Shown here: in pieces, positions 52,320 to 60,212 of the stretch | Position numbering within the stretch: the first letter of the stretch is position 1 | Layout: every line of letters starts with the position of its first letter | Assembly (NCBI GenBank): GCA_938075155.1 | Contig: CALJGL010000001.1 | Coordinates: 62,001 to 126,000 of the forward strand | Origin: UBA12191 sp009937185 | GTDB lineage: Bacteria > Planctomycetota > UBA8108 > UBA1146 | DNA length: 64,000 bases | Direction of reading: 5' to 3' | Position numbers and translations under genes: made by a program | Notes under the pieces: model-generated | What the model was told of the DNA's origin: nothing | Databases searched by the model: none | Seen by the model: only the letters and a program-made list of their open reading frames with translations

Positions 52320-53312
52320 ATGAGTGAGATACCACTTCTTTCACACAATGCACTCCCAGTCATCATTATCGGTGGAGGTCCTGCAGGCGTTTCATGTGCA
52401 CTTTGGTGCAAGAATCTGGGCCTGGAACCGACGATTCTTGAATCTCGACCTCGCCTAGGGGGGACCCCAAGCACTATTGATCGTCCCAATCGGTGGATCG
52501 CGGGTCGGCAAAACCTCACGAGTCTTGATATTGCCGAAGAATTGGAATCGCACTCACAAGATCTCAGCATTCCTCAAGTAACTTCTGTTAAATCTATTGG
52601 AGTAAATAGAAGTTCGGATTATTCATTTCAGGTCGAAGCAGAAACAGCAACAACATCTTGGTCATCAGATGCCGCTGCTATTGTTGTTGCCACTGGCCTA
52701 AAACCACGAGGAAGAGATTATTTCGACTTCCTATTACCCACCGAATTCGATGACTATATCGATACGGATCCTCTTGGACATCTTACTGGCAGAGAGTCTC
52801 ACAAAGGGGAGCGATCGCTTGTCATTGGCGGTGCGGATAACGCTTTTTTCACAGTTGCGGACCTTGTTGAATCAGGAGCACGGGTCACCCTCGCATGTAG
52901 ATCTGTCCCAAAAGCTCAGAGTTCTATTCAGGCAACCATCAAGCATCTAACATCCGAATGCCGGATAGATTCTCTTCTAGGCAAAATGGTGGGAGCAAGC
53001 GTCGAGGAAGATGCCGTAAAAGTTGACTTAAAAACTGGTTCAGAAATAAAATCCATACTCGTCGACAAAATCTATCTTCGTACTGGATTTGAACCTGATT
53101 GGACTTCCATGAGCTCCTTTGTCAAGAATCATGAACTGAATCTCGACGGTAACAGATACCCTATCTGTGATACTTTTGGCCGCTGGTCTAGTACCGGTGT
53201 CTATTGTGCAGGAGATCTATTGCCCTCCGGGCCGGCAGCAGTTGTGACAGCACTCGCGAATGGTGCACTGGTCGCAAAAACCATCGAAAAAGATCTTCGA
53301 GCGGCGATGTAA
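52320..53312 (+). CDS. FAD/NAD(P)-dependent oxidoreductase, thioredoxin-reductase-like without CxxC
   Basis: A 330-residue two-dinucleotide-fold flavoprotein. The FAD motif VIIIGGGPAGVSCALWCKN is at the N-terminus, a second fold shows SLVIGGADNAFFTVADLVE, and the C-terminal FAD segment is VYCAGDLLPSGPAAVVTALANG. The redox CxxC of thioredoxin reductases is absent, so it more likely reduces a flavodoxin/ferredoxin-type or small-molecule partner. No strong ribosome binding site precedes ATG 52320. Its stop shares one base with the next start (TAATG), so it is the first gene of a coupled trio with the ELM1-like and Nudix-FolB genes, about 95 bases downstream of xylA. Confidence 0.85.
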   Translation: MSEIPLLSHNALPVIIIGGGPAGVSCALWCKNLGLEPTILESRPRLGGTPSTIDRPNRWIAGRQNLTSLDIAEELESHSQDLSIPQVTSVKSIGVNRSSDYSFQVEAETATTSWSSDAAAIVVATGLKPRGRDYFDFLLPTEFDDYIDTDPLGHLTGRESHKGERSLVIGGADNAFFTVADLVESGARVTLACRSVPKAQSSIQATIKHLTSECRIDSLLGKMVGASVEEDAVKVDLKTGSEIKSILVDKIYLRTGFEPDWTSMSSFVKNHELNLDGNRYPICDTFGRWSSTGVYCAGDLLPSGPAAVVTALANGALVAKTIEKDLRAAM

Positions 53313-54265
53313 TGAATGATTTAAAGCCCTCCTGCATCGTCCTCGACAGTGATTATACAGGTGAACACAACGCACGAATGGGAGTCGCAGAATGGCTAGG
53401 CGGGGCTATTCAAAAAATCTCGATTGAGGAGGCTCGAAAGTACCTTCTTCAAAAAGAAAAAGATCAGGCCTCACTCAATGCAGATATATTGATTGGCGGA
53501 ACAGGTGAAGATACGACTGAACTGGTTCTCGATCTCGCCAAAAGTATGAAACAACCGCTCACAATTTTCTTGGCTTCAATTCTGCCAGACCAACTGGATC
53601 AGCGGATTCATGATTATGACCTCGTAGTAGGCCCTCCTCATGATGAGCTCACAGGAACACATGTCCTCACTTTACTCGGAGTCCCCCACAGACTTCGCCC
53701 CGAAAAAATCGCCAAGATCGCTCCTCCAACTCCAGTTGAAGGTAAAAAAATTGCGTTCTTAATGGGTGGGAATACTCGCTACTGTGACGGTTTCACTCCT
53801 GAATATGCACAGCGATTAGGAACTCGGATTTCTCGACAAGCAAGGAAACTCGATGCAAAGATTATTGTTACCAATAGCAGAAGAACCCCAGCTGATTCAC
53901 TCGCCGCCTTCCGCAAAGAAATAGCACCCTTCGAAAATGCTTTCATTGACTGGCAAGACTCGGACCCCACCACTTATTTCAAAATCTTAGCAGAAGCAGA
54001 TTTGATCATTTGCACAGGTGACAGCCTTTCAATGTGTTGCGAAGCAGCCATTTCTGGAAAGGCATTACTTGTCACAACAGACACCGAAGCCATGGAGTCT
54101 TACCACATTATTACTATTCAACGTCTCATCGAAGCCGGATATGCTCTGGAATTCTGTGGAGACATTGAAGCATGGCCTCAGCCGACAAAAAGACTCGACC
54201 CTACAGCGCTCACCGGGACACGAATTCTAGAACTTCTAAGCAATAGAAAAGGTTGCTTTCAATGA
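53312..54265 (+). CDS. ELM1-like protein (mitochondrial fission ELM1 family)
   Basis: A 317-residue member of the family named after a plant protein and widespread in bacteria, with a glycosyltransferase-B-like fold but no known bacterial activity. Recognised segments are LVVGPPHDELTG, KIAFLMGGNTRYC, IVTNSRRTPADSL and LIICTGDSLSMCCEAAISGKALL. ATG 53312 overlaps the upstream stop; an apparent extension to 53204 is antisense-free overlap with the preceding gene and not coding. The stop overlaps the Nudix-FolB start as ATGA. Its place between a flavoprotein and a pterin-type enzyme is unusual and may hold functional information. Confidence 0.85.
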   Translation: MNDLKPSCIVLDSDYTGEHNARMGVAEWLGGAIQKISIEEARKYLLQKEKDQASLNADILIGGTGEDTTELVLDLAKSMKQPLTIFLASILPDQLDQRIHDYDLVVGPPHDELTGTHVLTLLGVPHRLRPEKIAKIAPPTPVEGKKIAFLMGGNTRYCDGFTPEYAQRLGTRISRQARKLDAKIIVTNSRRTPADSLAAFRKEIAPFENAFIDWQDSDPTTYFKILAEADLIICTGDSLSMCCEAAISGKALLVTTDTEAMESYHIITIQRLIEAGYALEFCGDIEAWPQPTKRLDPTALTGTRILELLSNRKGCFQ

Positions 54266-55083
54266 ATGATAAAAATGATAAACCCATTGTCGCTGTCGCA
54301 GCCTTGGTCCTCAATGAATCAAATCAAATCCTCTTCCTCAAATCGCCAAAATGGAATAGCAAGTGGGCTTTACCTGCGGGAAAGGTAGAAGCAGGAGAGA
54401 CCTTAGAAAAAGCAATCCACCGAGAGGTTTTGGAGGAAACCGGCCTCAAAATCACGCCACCCTCAATGCTTTGCGTACAGGAAATAATCAAACCAATAGA
54501 TTTTCATTCACCTGCGCATTTTGTATCCCACGCGTACCTTGCTTATTGCAGAAATGAGCCGATACGCCTGAACCATGAATCTGTAGACTTCGTGTGGGCG
54601 ACCTATGAACAAGCGCTCGAGTTGGATTTAAACTCACCCACGGCTGATTTACTGGCAAGGCCAGCAGTGATTCAATCCATCAAAGAGGCAACAACGGCTC
54701 CAGTACTTCAGAAAAACCTCGGCTGGGTCATCGTCGACCAATTAGAGTTTGACTGCATCATTGGAATTCTTCCAGAAGAACGGACAGACCCTCAACCCCT
54801 TCGACTATCTATCTCCCTACAAACGAGCTTCTATAATGCCCGAAATTCAGAAGACGTGGCCGACACCATCGACTATTTCCAACTATCCCACCAAGCTCGC
54901 GAATTTATCGTTGATCGAAAGTTCAAGCTCCTTGAAACACTCGTCGAAGAATTAGCCACTTTGATATTTGAAGATCACCGAATTAGCGGCATAAAGATAC
55001 GGGCAGAAAAACCCAATGCAATCCCAGGGGCGAGGTGCAGTGCTGTTGAAATCGAACGTGACAATGACAAGCCGCAAGGCTAA
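54262..55083 (+). CDS. Nudix-FolB fusion: putative dihydroneopterin triphosphate hydrolase/aldolase
   Basis: A 273-residue two-domain protein. The N-terminal Nudix hydrolase (about 1-135) has the full box GKVEAGETLEKAIHREVLEE (about 39-58, continuing TGL). The C-terminal domain (about 154-270) is a dihydroneopterin aldolase: CIIGILPEERTDPQPL supplies the Glu, DTIDYFQL the Tyr, LLETLVEELA the second Glu, and RAEKPNAIPGARC the Lys. All residues known to matter in FolB are present. In folate synthesis a Nudix enzyme removes pyrophosphate from dihydroneopterin triphosphate and, after removal of the last phosphate, FolB makes hydroxymethyl-dihydropterin, so this fusion may join two nearby steps. 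The alternative is a Nudix with another substrate. ATGA couples it to the ELM1-like gene. Confidence 0.87.
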   Translation: MNDKNDKPIVAVAALVLNESNQILFLKSPKWNSKWALPAGKVEAGETLEKAIHREVLEETGLKITPPSMLCVQEIIKPIDFHSPAHFVSHAYLAYCRNEPIRLNHESVDFVWATYEQALELDLNSPTADLLARPAVIQSIKEATTAPVLQKNLGWVIVDQLEFDCIIGILPEERTDPQPLRLSISLQTSFYNARNSEDVADTIDYFQLSHQAREFIVDRKFKLLETLVEELATLIFEDHRISGIKIRAEKPNAIPGARCSAVEIERDNDKPQG

Positions 55084-55086
55084 GAA

Positions 55087-58071
55087 TCAATCACTATTCG
55101 ATTGCCATTCCTGGTCCAAGTCATTGATAACACCCAATATTTGGTCTTTCGATTCCTGATCAAGATTTTGGGCTTCACTCAAGGTCGTTCGAATCATTCT
55201 CAGCTCTGCCAAAGCCTTCACCTTCATGCCTTGCTGATTCAATAAATTCGACTTCATGATCAATAATTGAAAGTTGAGTTTGGTAGACTTCAGATCACCC
55301 GCTTCAACTTCTGCTAATACGTCATCGACTAACTCCATCGCATGACTAAATTGGCCGGACTTCTCATACTGCACGAGCAAATCTTTCAAAACCAGTTTCG
55401 TATCACCAGCCTGGAGACCGAGCGAAGATCGGTATTTACCGAAAACCAAATCTAGCAATCGAATCGCTTTCTCACCTTGACCATTAAGTGAACACAGGTA
55501 ACCTAAATTCGCCTGACAAAACAACAAATCCGTACTGTCGGGAATAAGGAACGAGCTTCCTAGCTCATGAGCCTTGTCGAACAATTCCAATGCTTCGTCA
55601 TTGTCTTTTACATACATTTTCAAAACAGCATAGTTCAACAATACGCCAAAACTTTTGGGGTGATCCGGTCCGAAAGTACTTTCATAACCGGATAGGCTTT
55701 CCAAATAAGACCTTTCGGAAGCTTCGAAATCACCTTGCTTCTTGTATAAGACGCCGAGGTTATTCAACACACTCAAATATTCGTGACGCCAACTTCCATT
55801 ATTTGAGTCCTCAATAACTTTCTTTAGCTCAGAGAACTGCTCATGAGCTTCATCATACTTGCCCTGCATAATTAGGTTATATCCAAGATTATTTCTGCAA
55901 ACCAAAGATCTCGGATGCTCTATGCCGACATGATCTCTACATTCCTCCCAAGCAGCATGAAATTTCTTATATGATTTCTCAAGATCTCTATTCTCAGCGA
56001 AATACTTCCCCTCGTTTGTCAAAAGATTCACGAATTCAAAGCCATCGTGATTTAGCAATCCCTCTTTGAGCTTCCTTGATTTCTTAAAACAATCCTTTGC
56101 TTCAGAAGTTTTCCCGATCTCTAAAAACAGGAGGCCCTGATGACACAGAACTACTGAAATCAAACGTTTATTCCTTGATCCCAATAATGACAATGCCGAA
56201 CGGAACCCATTCTCGGCCTCTTGATAATTCCCCAGCATTAGATTCTGGAAAGCAATCTCTGCCAACATTGCGCCTTCGTCATTTTCGGTGAAATTTATAA
56301 GCCGATTCCGGTTATTCAGCAACTCCTCTATGATCACAATAGCTTTCGAGTACTCTCCAACGACTCCATAGATGTGGCCCAGAAAAAACTCGGATCTCCA
56401 ACGGTTTTCATCAAACTTCGCTGAATACTTTTCGCGAATTTCGACAACATTCTTCTGCAAGGCTAAACTCTGATCCCAATATCCTAAATGAACAAACTGT
56501 CTCGAATAAAACTCGCTAATCTTTGCGTGTAAATCGGGCTCGTCTTTAAATAAACTTAAAGAGTTATCCAACTTTCCAAAAACTCCCTCACGAAGCGACT
56601 CATTGATCAGCCATGCGAAGTCGAAATCAGAAGAACTATTAGTTTCATTCCCCTGTTCTTGGAATGCTCCCTCATCGTCTTCACTGACTGAAGCAAACTC
56701 GGCATCGACAATGTTTTCATTCACTGACTGAACTATCGACGTCTCTGATAATATACGGGGTGATTTCCTCGACTTCTCTCGTGATAAATACTCTTCCTTT
56801 ACCTTATTGGCTAATACCCCAATATCGACTTGGCTAATCTGGTTTGCATGAAAAGCCAACATAGTTTCAAGTTGCCTTAGATTCTTATCCGCTTCATTCT
56901 TTTTCGTCTCGATAATCTCCATAGACTTTTCTAGCTGGATCGACTTGGTCTCCAACTCAGATAAGGCTTTAGTTTTTTCCAGATTACTTTTCTTCAGATT
57001 TTCATTACCTTGAATAGCCATTTGAAGATTGATGACCAAAGCCAAAAACGCAATAAACACAATAGCTACGCCTTTTTTATAAAGCCTCATGAAAAACATG
57101 GATTTATAGAAGAAACTCGGAGAACTCGCCAGCAAGGGGCCGCTCTTACTTTCTGAAAGTACCAGGTCGCTAATAAATTGATCGACCGATTCATACCGAC
57201 GACTGGACTCAATCGAAATCGCCTTCTGGCAAATCAAATTCAACTCAGCGGGAATCTGCTCGGTGCAATATCCTTCTCCCCTTATATGACTAAATTTTAC
57301 AATCTCGGTGGGATCAAGAACGAACTCTTCATTGATCTTTTTCAGCATCAACGATTCCGGGATTCCTTTCATTCTTCCATGGGGAGGAATCCCTGTTAAA
57401 GCGAAATAAAGCACCCCACCAAGAGAATAGATATCTGCGAGCACAGAGTCACACTCGGACAAACCACTGGCTTGCTCTGGACTCATATAGTCCCAAGTAC
57501 CTATTCCCGATTTCCTTCCGGTGACTGTCGAAAACTCATTGAGTGGTTCATCGACGGCCTTCGCCAATCCAAAATCGATAACTTTGACGACAATTTCTCC
57601 CGTGGAATCGTCAATCATTAAATTTTTCGGCTTTATATCTCTATGAACAATTCCTTTAGAGTGCGCATGACTCACACCCATGCATGCCAATCGAATCGCT
57701 TCGATTCGAGAATCTAATGAAGGGTTTGAATCGGCAATCCAATCGGAGAGTGGCGTTCCAGAACAGAACTCCATGACAATATAGGGAAGTCCCTGCACTG
57801 TGGTTCCGACTTCATAAACCGACGCAATATTTGAATGATTACACCGAGCCAGAGCCTGTGATTCAATTTCAAAACGAGAGACCACCTCTTTACATGCGAG
57901 GTTTGAGCGTATGACCTTAATCGCCACTTCTCTGCGAAGGCTTCCTGCCTGGCGATATTTATAGACCCGTCCATAGCCTCCCTCTCCAAGGAACTGAAGA
58001 GGTTCGAATCCATCTATTTCAGGTATTTCAGGTATTTCAATGTTCGTCTCAGATTGCACGATTGCTCGCAC
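55087..58071 (-). CDS. Membrane serine/threonine protein kinase with TPR domain
   Basis: A 994-residue eukaryotic-like kinase. The kinase domain (about 21-300) has P-loop LGEGGYGRVYKY, catalytic Lys in VAIKVIR, HRDIKPKNLMID near 142, and DFGLAK. One membrane span lies near 328-350 (GVAIVFIAFLALVINLQMAI), followed by a coiled coil (about 360-405) and a long TPR-like helical repeat region (about 540-950) that should sit outside the cytoplasm. This layout is common in Planctomycetota. The probable start is GTG 58071; GTG 58059 is an alternative, and neither has a strong ribosome binding site. An IPEIPEI tandem near the N-terminus comes from a 9-bp repeat. Substrates are unknown. Confidence 0.9.
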   Translation of the reverse strand: MRAIVQSETNIEIPEIPEIDGFEPLQFLGEGGYGRVYKYRQAGSLRREVAIKVIRSNLACKEVVSRFEIESQALARCNHSNIASVYEVGTTVQGLPYIVMEFCSGTPLSDWIADSNPSLDSRIEAIRLACMGVSHAHSKGIVHRDIKPKNLMIDDSTGEIVVKVIDFGLAKAVDEPLNEFSTVTGRKSGIGTWDYMSPEQASGLSECDSVLADIYSLGGVLYFALTGIPPHGRMKGIPESLMLKKINEEFVLDPTEIVKFSHIRGEGYCTEQIPAELNLICQKAISIESSRRYESVDQFISDLVLSESKSGPLLASSPSFFYKSMFFMRLYKKGVAIVFIAFLALVINLQMAIQGNENLKKSNLEKTKALSELETKSIQLEKSMEIIETKKNEADKNLRQLETMLAFHANQISQVDIGVLANKVKEEYLSREKSRKSPRILSETSIVQSVNENIVDAEFASVSEDDEGAFQEQGNETNSSSDFDFAWLINESLREGVFGKLDNSLSLFKDEPDLHAKISEFYSRQFVHLGYWDQSLALQKNVVEIREKYSAKFDENRWRSEFFLGHIYGVVGEYSKAIVIIEELLNNRNRLINFTENDEGAMLAEIAFQNLMLGNYQEAENGFRSALSLLGSRNKRLISVVLCHQGLLFLEIGKTSEAKDCFKKSRKLKEGLLNHDGFEFVNLLTNEGKYFAENRDLEKSYKKFHAAWEECRDHVGIEHPRSLVCRNNLGYNLIMQGKYDEAHEQFSELKKVIEDSNNGSWRHEYLSVLNNLGVLYKKQGDFEASERSYLESLSGYESTFGPDHPKSFGVLLNYAVLKMYVKDNDEALELFDKAHELGSSFLIPDSTDLLFCQANLGYLCSLNGQGEKAIRLLDLVFGKYRSSLGLQAGDTKLVLKDLLVQYEKSGQFSHAMELVDDVLAEVEAGDLKSTKLNFQLLIMKSNLLNQQGMKVKALAELRMIRTTLSEAQNLDQESKDQILGVINDLDQEWQSNSD

Positions 58072-58525
58072 CTTTCGGGCTCTCGGAAAATCTTTGCTGC
58101 GATCATATTATTTATTGAGTCATCAATCGCTGAGTTTTACTTAACTATTCAAATTTCACCATTTCAATTATCCGCATTCTACTCGACGACCAAAAGGCTT
58201 CCCCATTTCTTGACTCACAATTTATAATGAAGACTGTAATGACTCAATAACACTATATTAGTGCTCTGGAGGTGAGAAAACCCGTTGTCTTACGAGAAAG
58301 TCAATATGTCGAGGATCGACCTATTTCCCCTATCGCATGAAGTCCACCTTCGCCAGACGGATATCTTAATAATTTTATCCGGAGATACTTCATGGGTTTG
58401 TTCAAAATATAAAGCGCCTGAATAGAACCATTATGAATACGACGTCGAACTTCTTTATGAAGGGATGGTACTCAGCGAAGTTTTTCGCTGCTACGAACTT
58501 ATCAACCAAAAGCGAATCTTTGAGC
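58072..58525. other. Intergenic stretch with spaced inverted repeat
   Basis: About 450 AT-rich bases upstream of the kinase and downstream of the YrdC-like gene; no gene recognised. TTATTGAGTCAT (58112-58123) recurs as its exact complement ATGACTCAATAA (58239-58250), and a third TGACTCA lies at 58211-58217. These could be regulator sites ahead of the kinase gene; this is unproven. Confidence 0.45.
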
Positions 58526-59227
58526 TCAAGCCGCACCATTTTGTTGAATACTTGCCGGAATCTTTGCCAATAACCGATCAAGCCCCGGTCCCTTTCTCTG
58601 AACACTGACGCTGTCACCAGCGAACTCGAAAATTGGATATGACCCCTTCGCCTGATCATCCGCATTACAGTGGACAAACAAACGGATGCCTCGCTCCTTG
58701 GCAAACGTGAGCGCACGCTGTCGATCGGTAATAGACCCTAGGGGGTCCCCACTCAAATTTGCACTGGTACACAGCAACGAACTCACCCTGCGGCCACCCC
58801 AGAGATCAAGATCGACTTCGTCTTGAAGACGATCTTCCGCATGGCAAAACAGACTGCGGTGGACTCCGTCTAAAATCAAACTTTGATGAGTCCCATTCCT
58901 CAGAACTGGTGATTCGAAGTCTTGATCCGTGAATGCTGCCCTCACAAAGGCACCCTGCATTTCTTCAAGTTGTCGGATTCCTTGAAAATATGACGGCAAC
59001 GCACCAGGTCTGACCTGCTGAAGAAATCTCTCAGCCCTGCCCATCACCGTACCGTAGTTTTTGCCATCCAAACGATCCTTCAGATGATTCAACTGGGAAA
59101 CACCTTGCTGATGGGGAGCAGCAACGAGGGTGTAAACAGTAGGCAGTTGCAACAATACCGCTTCGTGCCTCACATGCTCAATAATGGTCTCGATGGCATT
59201 CGGATCTTCAATGTGAATCTGCTGCAT
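58526..59227 (-). CDS. Divergent Sua5/YciO/YrdC-family protein
   Basis: A 233-residue protein of the YrdC fold, whose best-known members make threonylcarbamoyl-AMP for the tRNA t6A modification. The core motif is present as LPTVYTLVAAP near residue 28, followed by LNHLKDRLDGKNYG, and the signature LCTSANLSGDPLGS lies near 153. The usual KxRxxxxP and DTVYG sequences are modified, so it may not be the cell's main t6A enzyme. Its start shares one base with the stop of the maleate-isomerase-like gene (TAATG), so the two are translationally coupled; YrdC-fold proteins can also be parts of carbamoyltransferase-type enzymes, which leaves other roles open. Confidence 0.8.
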   Translation of the reverse strand: MQQIHIEDPNAIETIIEHVRHEAVLLQLPTVYTLVAAPHQQGVSQLNHLKDRLDGKNYGTVMGRAERFLQQVRPGALPSYFQGIRQLEEMQGAFVRAAFTDQDFESPVLRNGTHQSLILDGVHRSLFCHAEDRLQDEVDLDLWGGRRVSSLLCTSANLSGDPLGSITDRQRALTFAKERGIRLFVHCNADDQAKGSYPIFEFAGDSVSVQRKGPGLDRLLAKIPASIQQNGAA

Positions 59228-60069
59228 TATTCGACCTCTTTCATCAAAGAAGAGCGACTCATTTGTAGAAGGCTTCCTCCGCCGGGTATATCCAATGAAA
59301 TATTAAGACTTTCCAAGATCGATCTCAAAGTCGCAGTAGCCGCAGACAGAACTGGAAGACCCGTTTCGTCTTCCACTCTGGGAATCGCCTCCAGTGAAGG
59401 CATCTGAACACAAGCTGAAATAATCACGGCTTCTGCCTGCGCCAGATCTAGGCCTCTGGAAATCTCCACTAGGTCTTCGGGATTTCTTCTCCCGACTTCA
59501 AGGTTGTCGGCGATTTCTAATGAGATCGAGTCAACCACTTCGATCCCCGCTCCTTCAAGACACTCTACAACTAATGCAGTCAGTGGCTTCATATAGGGAG
59601 TGATCAACGCAACCCTTCGGACTCCCAATGTACGAACGCCGTCAATCAATGCACCGGCACTCGTAATCATTTCAGCAGAGGCCTGTCCTGACTTGAGAAT
59701 CTGAGTTAACTTCTCCCCGATTTCTGCTGCGAACTCAGGCCCCTCACTCATGACAGCAACGAGGCAGGCGTAAGCCGCCACATCGACAGCAGCATCTGAT
59801 AACTCCTCAGCACAGCGATCCGCTTGGACATTCATCTGTCCCAACTCCTCGAGGCTGACTTTCTTCATCCGCATTCGAGAAGCATGAAATGTAAAACGGT
59901 GTCCCTGCCCGATCACTCGGCGAAGCAATTCTGGGATCTCCGTCTCCATCGTGGTATTGGAACTCGGCACAACCATACCAATTCGGTGTGTTGAAACAGG
60001 AGTATCGGGTGTGACTCGTACCTTCAAACGAGGGCGATAGCGGTTCAATGGCTTCACAGGACCTCCCAT
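59227..60069 (-). CDS. Maleate isomerase / Asp-Glu racemase superfamily protein
   Basis: A 280-residue member of the maleate cis-trans isomerase and arylmalonate decarboxylase family. The signature start is RIGMVVPSSNTTMETEIPELL. Two catalytic-type cysteines are visible: VAAYACLVAVMSEG near 100 and AEAVIISACVQMPSLEAIP near 219, the pair expected in these cofactor-free enzymes. The usual substrates are maleate, hydantoins or aryl malonates; which applies here is unknown. It is coupled to the YrdC-like gene and is divergent from xylB across 143 bases. Confidence 0.87.
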   Translation of the reverse strand: MGGPVKPLNRYRPRLKVRVTPDTPVSTHRIGMVVPSSNTTMETEIPELLRRVIGQGHRFTFHASRMRMKKVSLEELGQMNVQADRCAEELSDAAVDVAAYACLVAVMSEGPEFAAEIGEKLTQILKSGQASAEMITSAGALIDGVRTLGVRRVALITPYMKPLTALVVECLEGAGIEVVDSISLEIADNLEVGRRNPEDLVEISRGLDLAQAEAVIISACVQMPSLEAIPRVEDETGLPVLSAATATLRSILESLNISLDIPGGGSLLQMSRSSLMKEVE

Positions 60070-60212
60070 TCACTGGGTCACTCAAAAACTGAGAGATCAA
60101 CTCTCTATTTCAGGAATCCGATCTTCAAACCTCTTCGGACCGCGAATTTACGGGTTTTTCTGTAGATTGAGACAAGCCTGTTATCCGGCTAGTCTGATCT
60201 CTGGGAGGTCTA

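Noticed and set aside
53204..53311. N-terminal extension of the ELM1-like frame
   Set aside because: It overlaps the flavoprotein's C-terminus; ATG 53312 gives an efficient stop-start overlap and a normal N-terminus.
58402..58716. Small minus-strand frame beside the YrdC-like gene
   Set aside because: It overlaps the YrdC-like C-terminal coding part in another frame, has no ribosome binding site and low-complexity, Arg-rich content.
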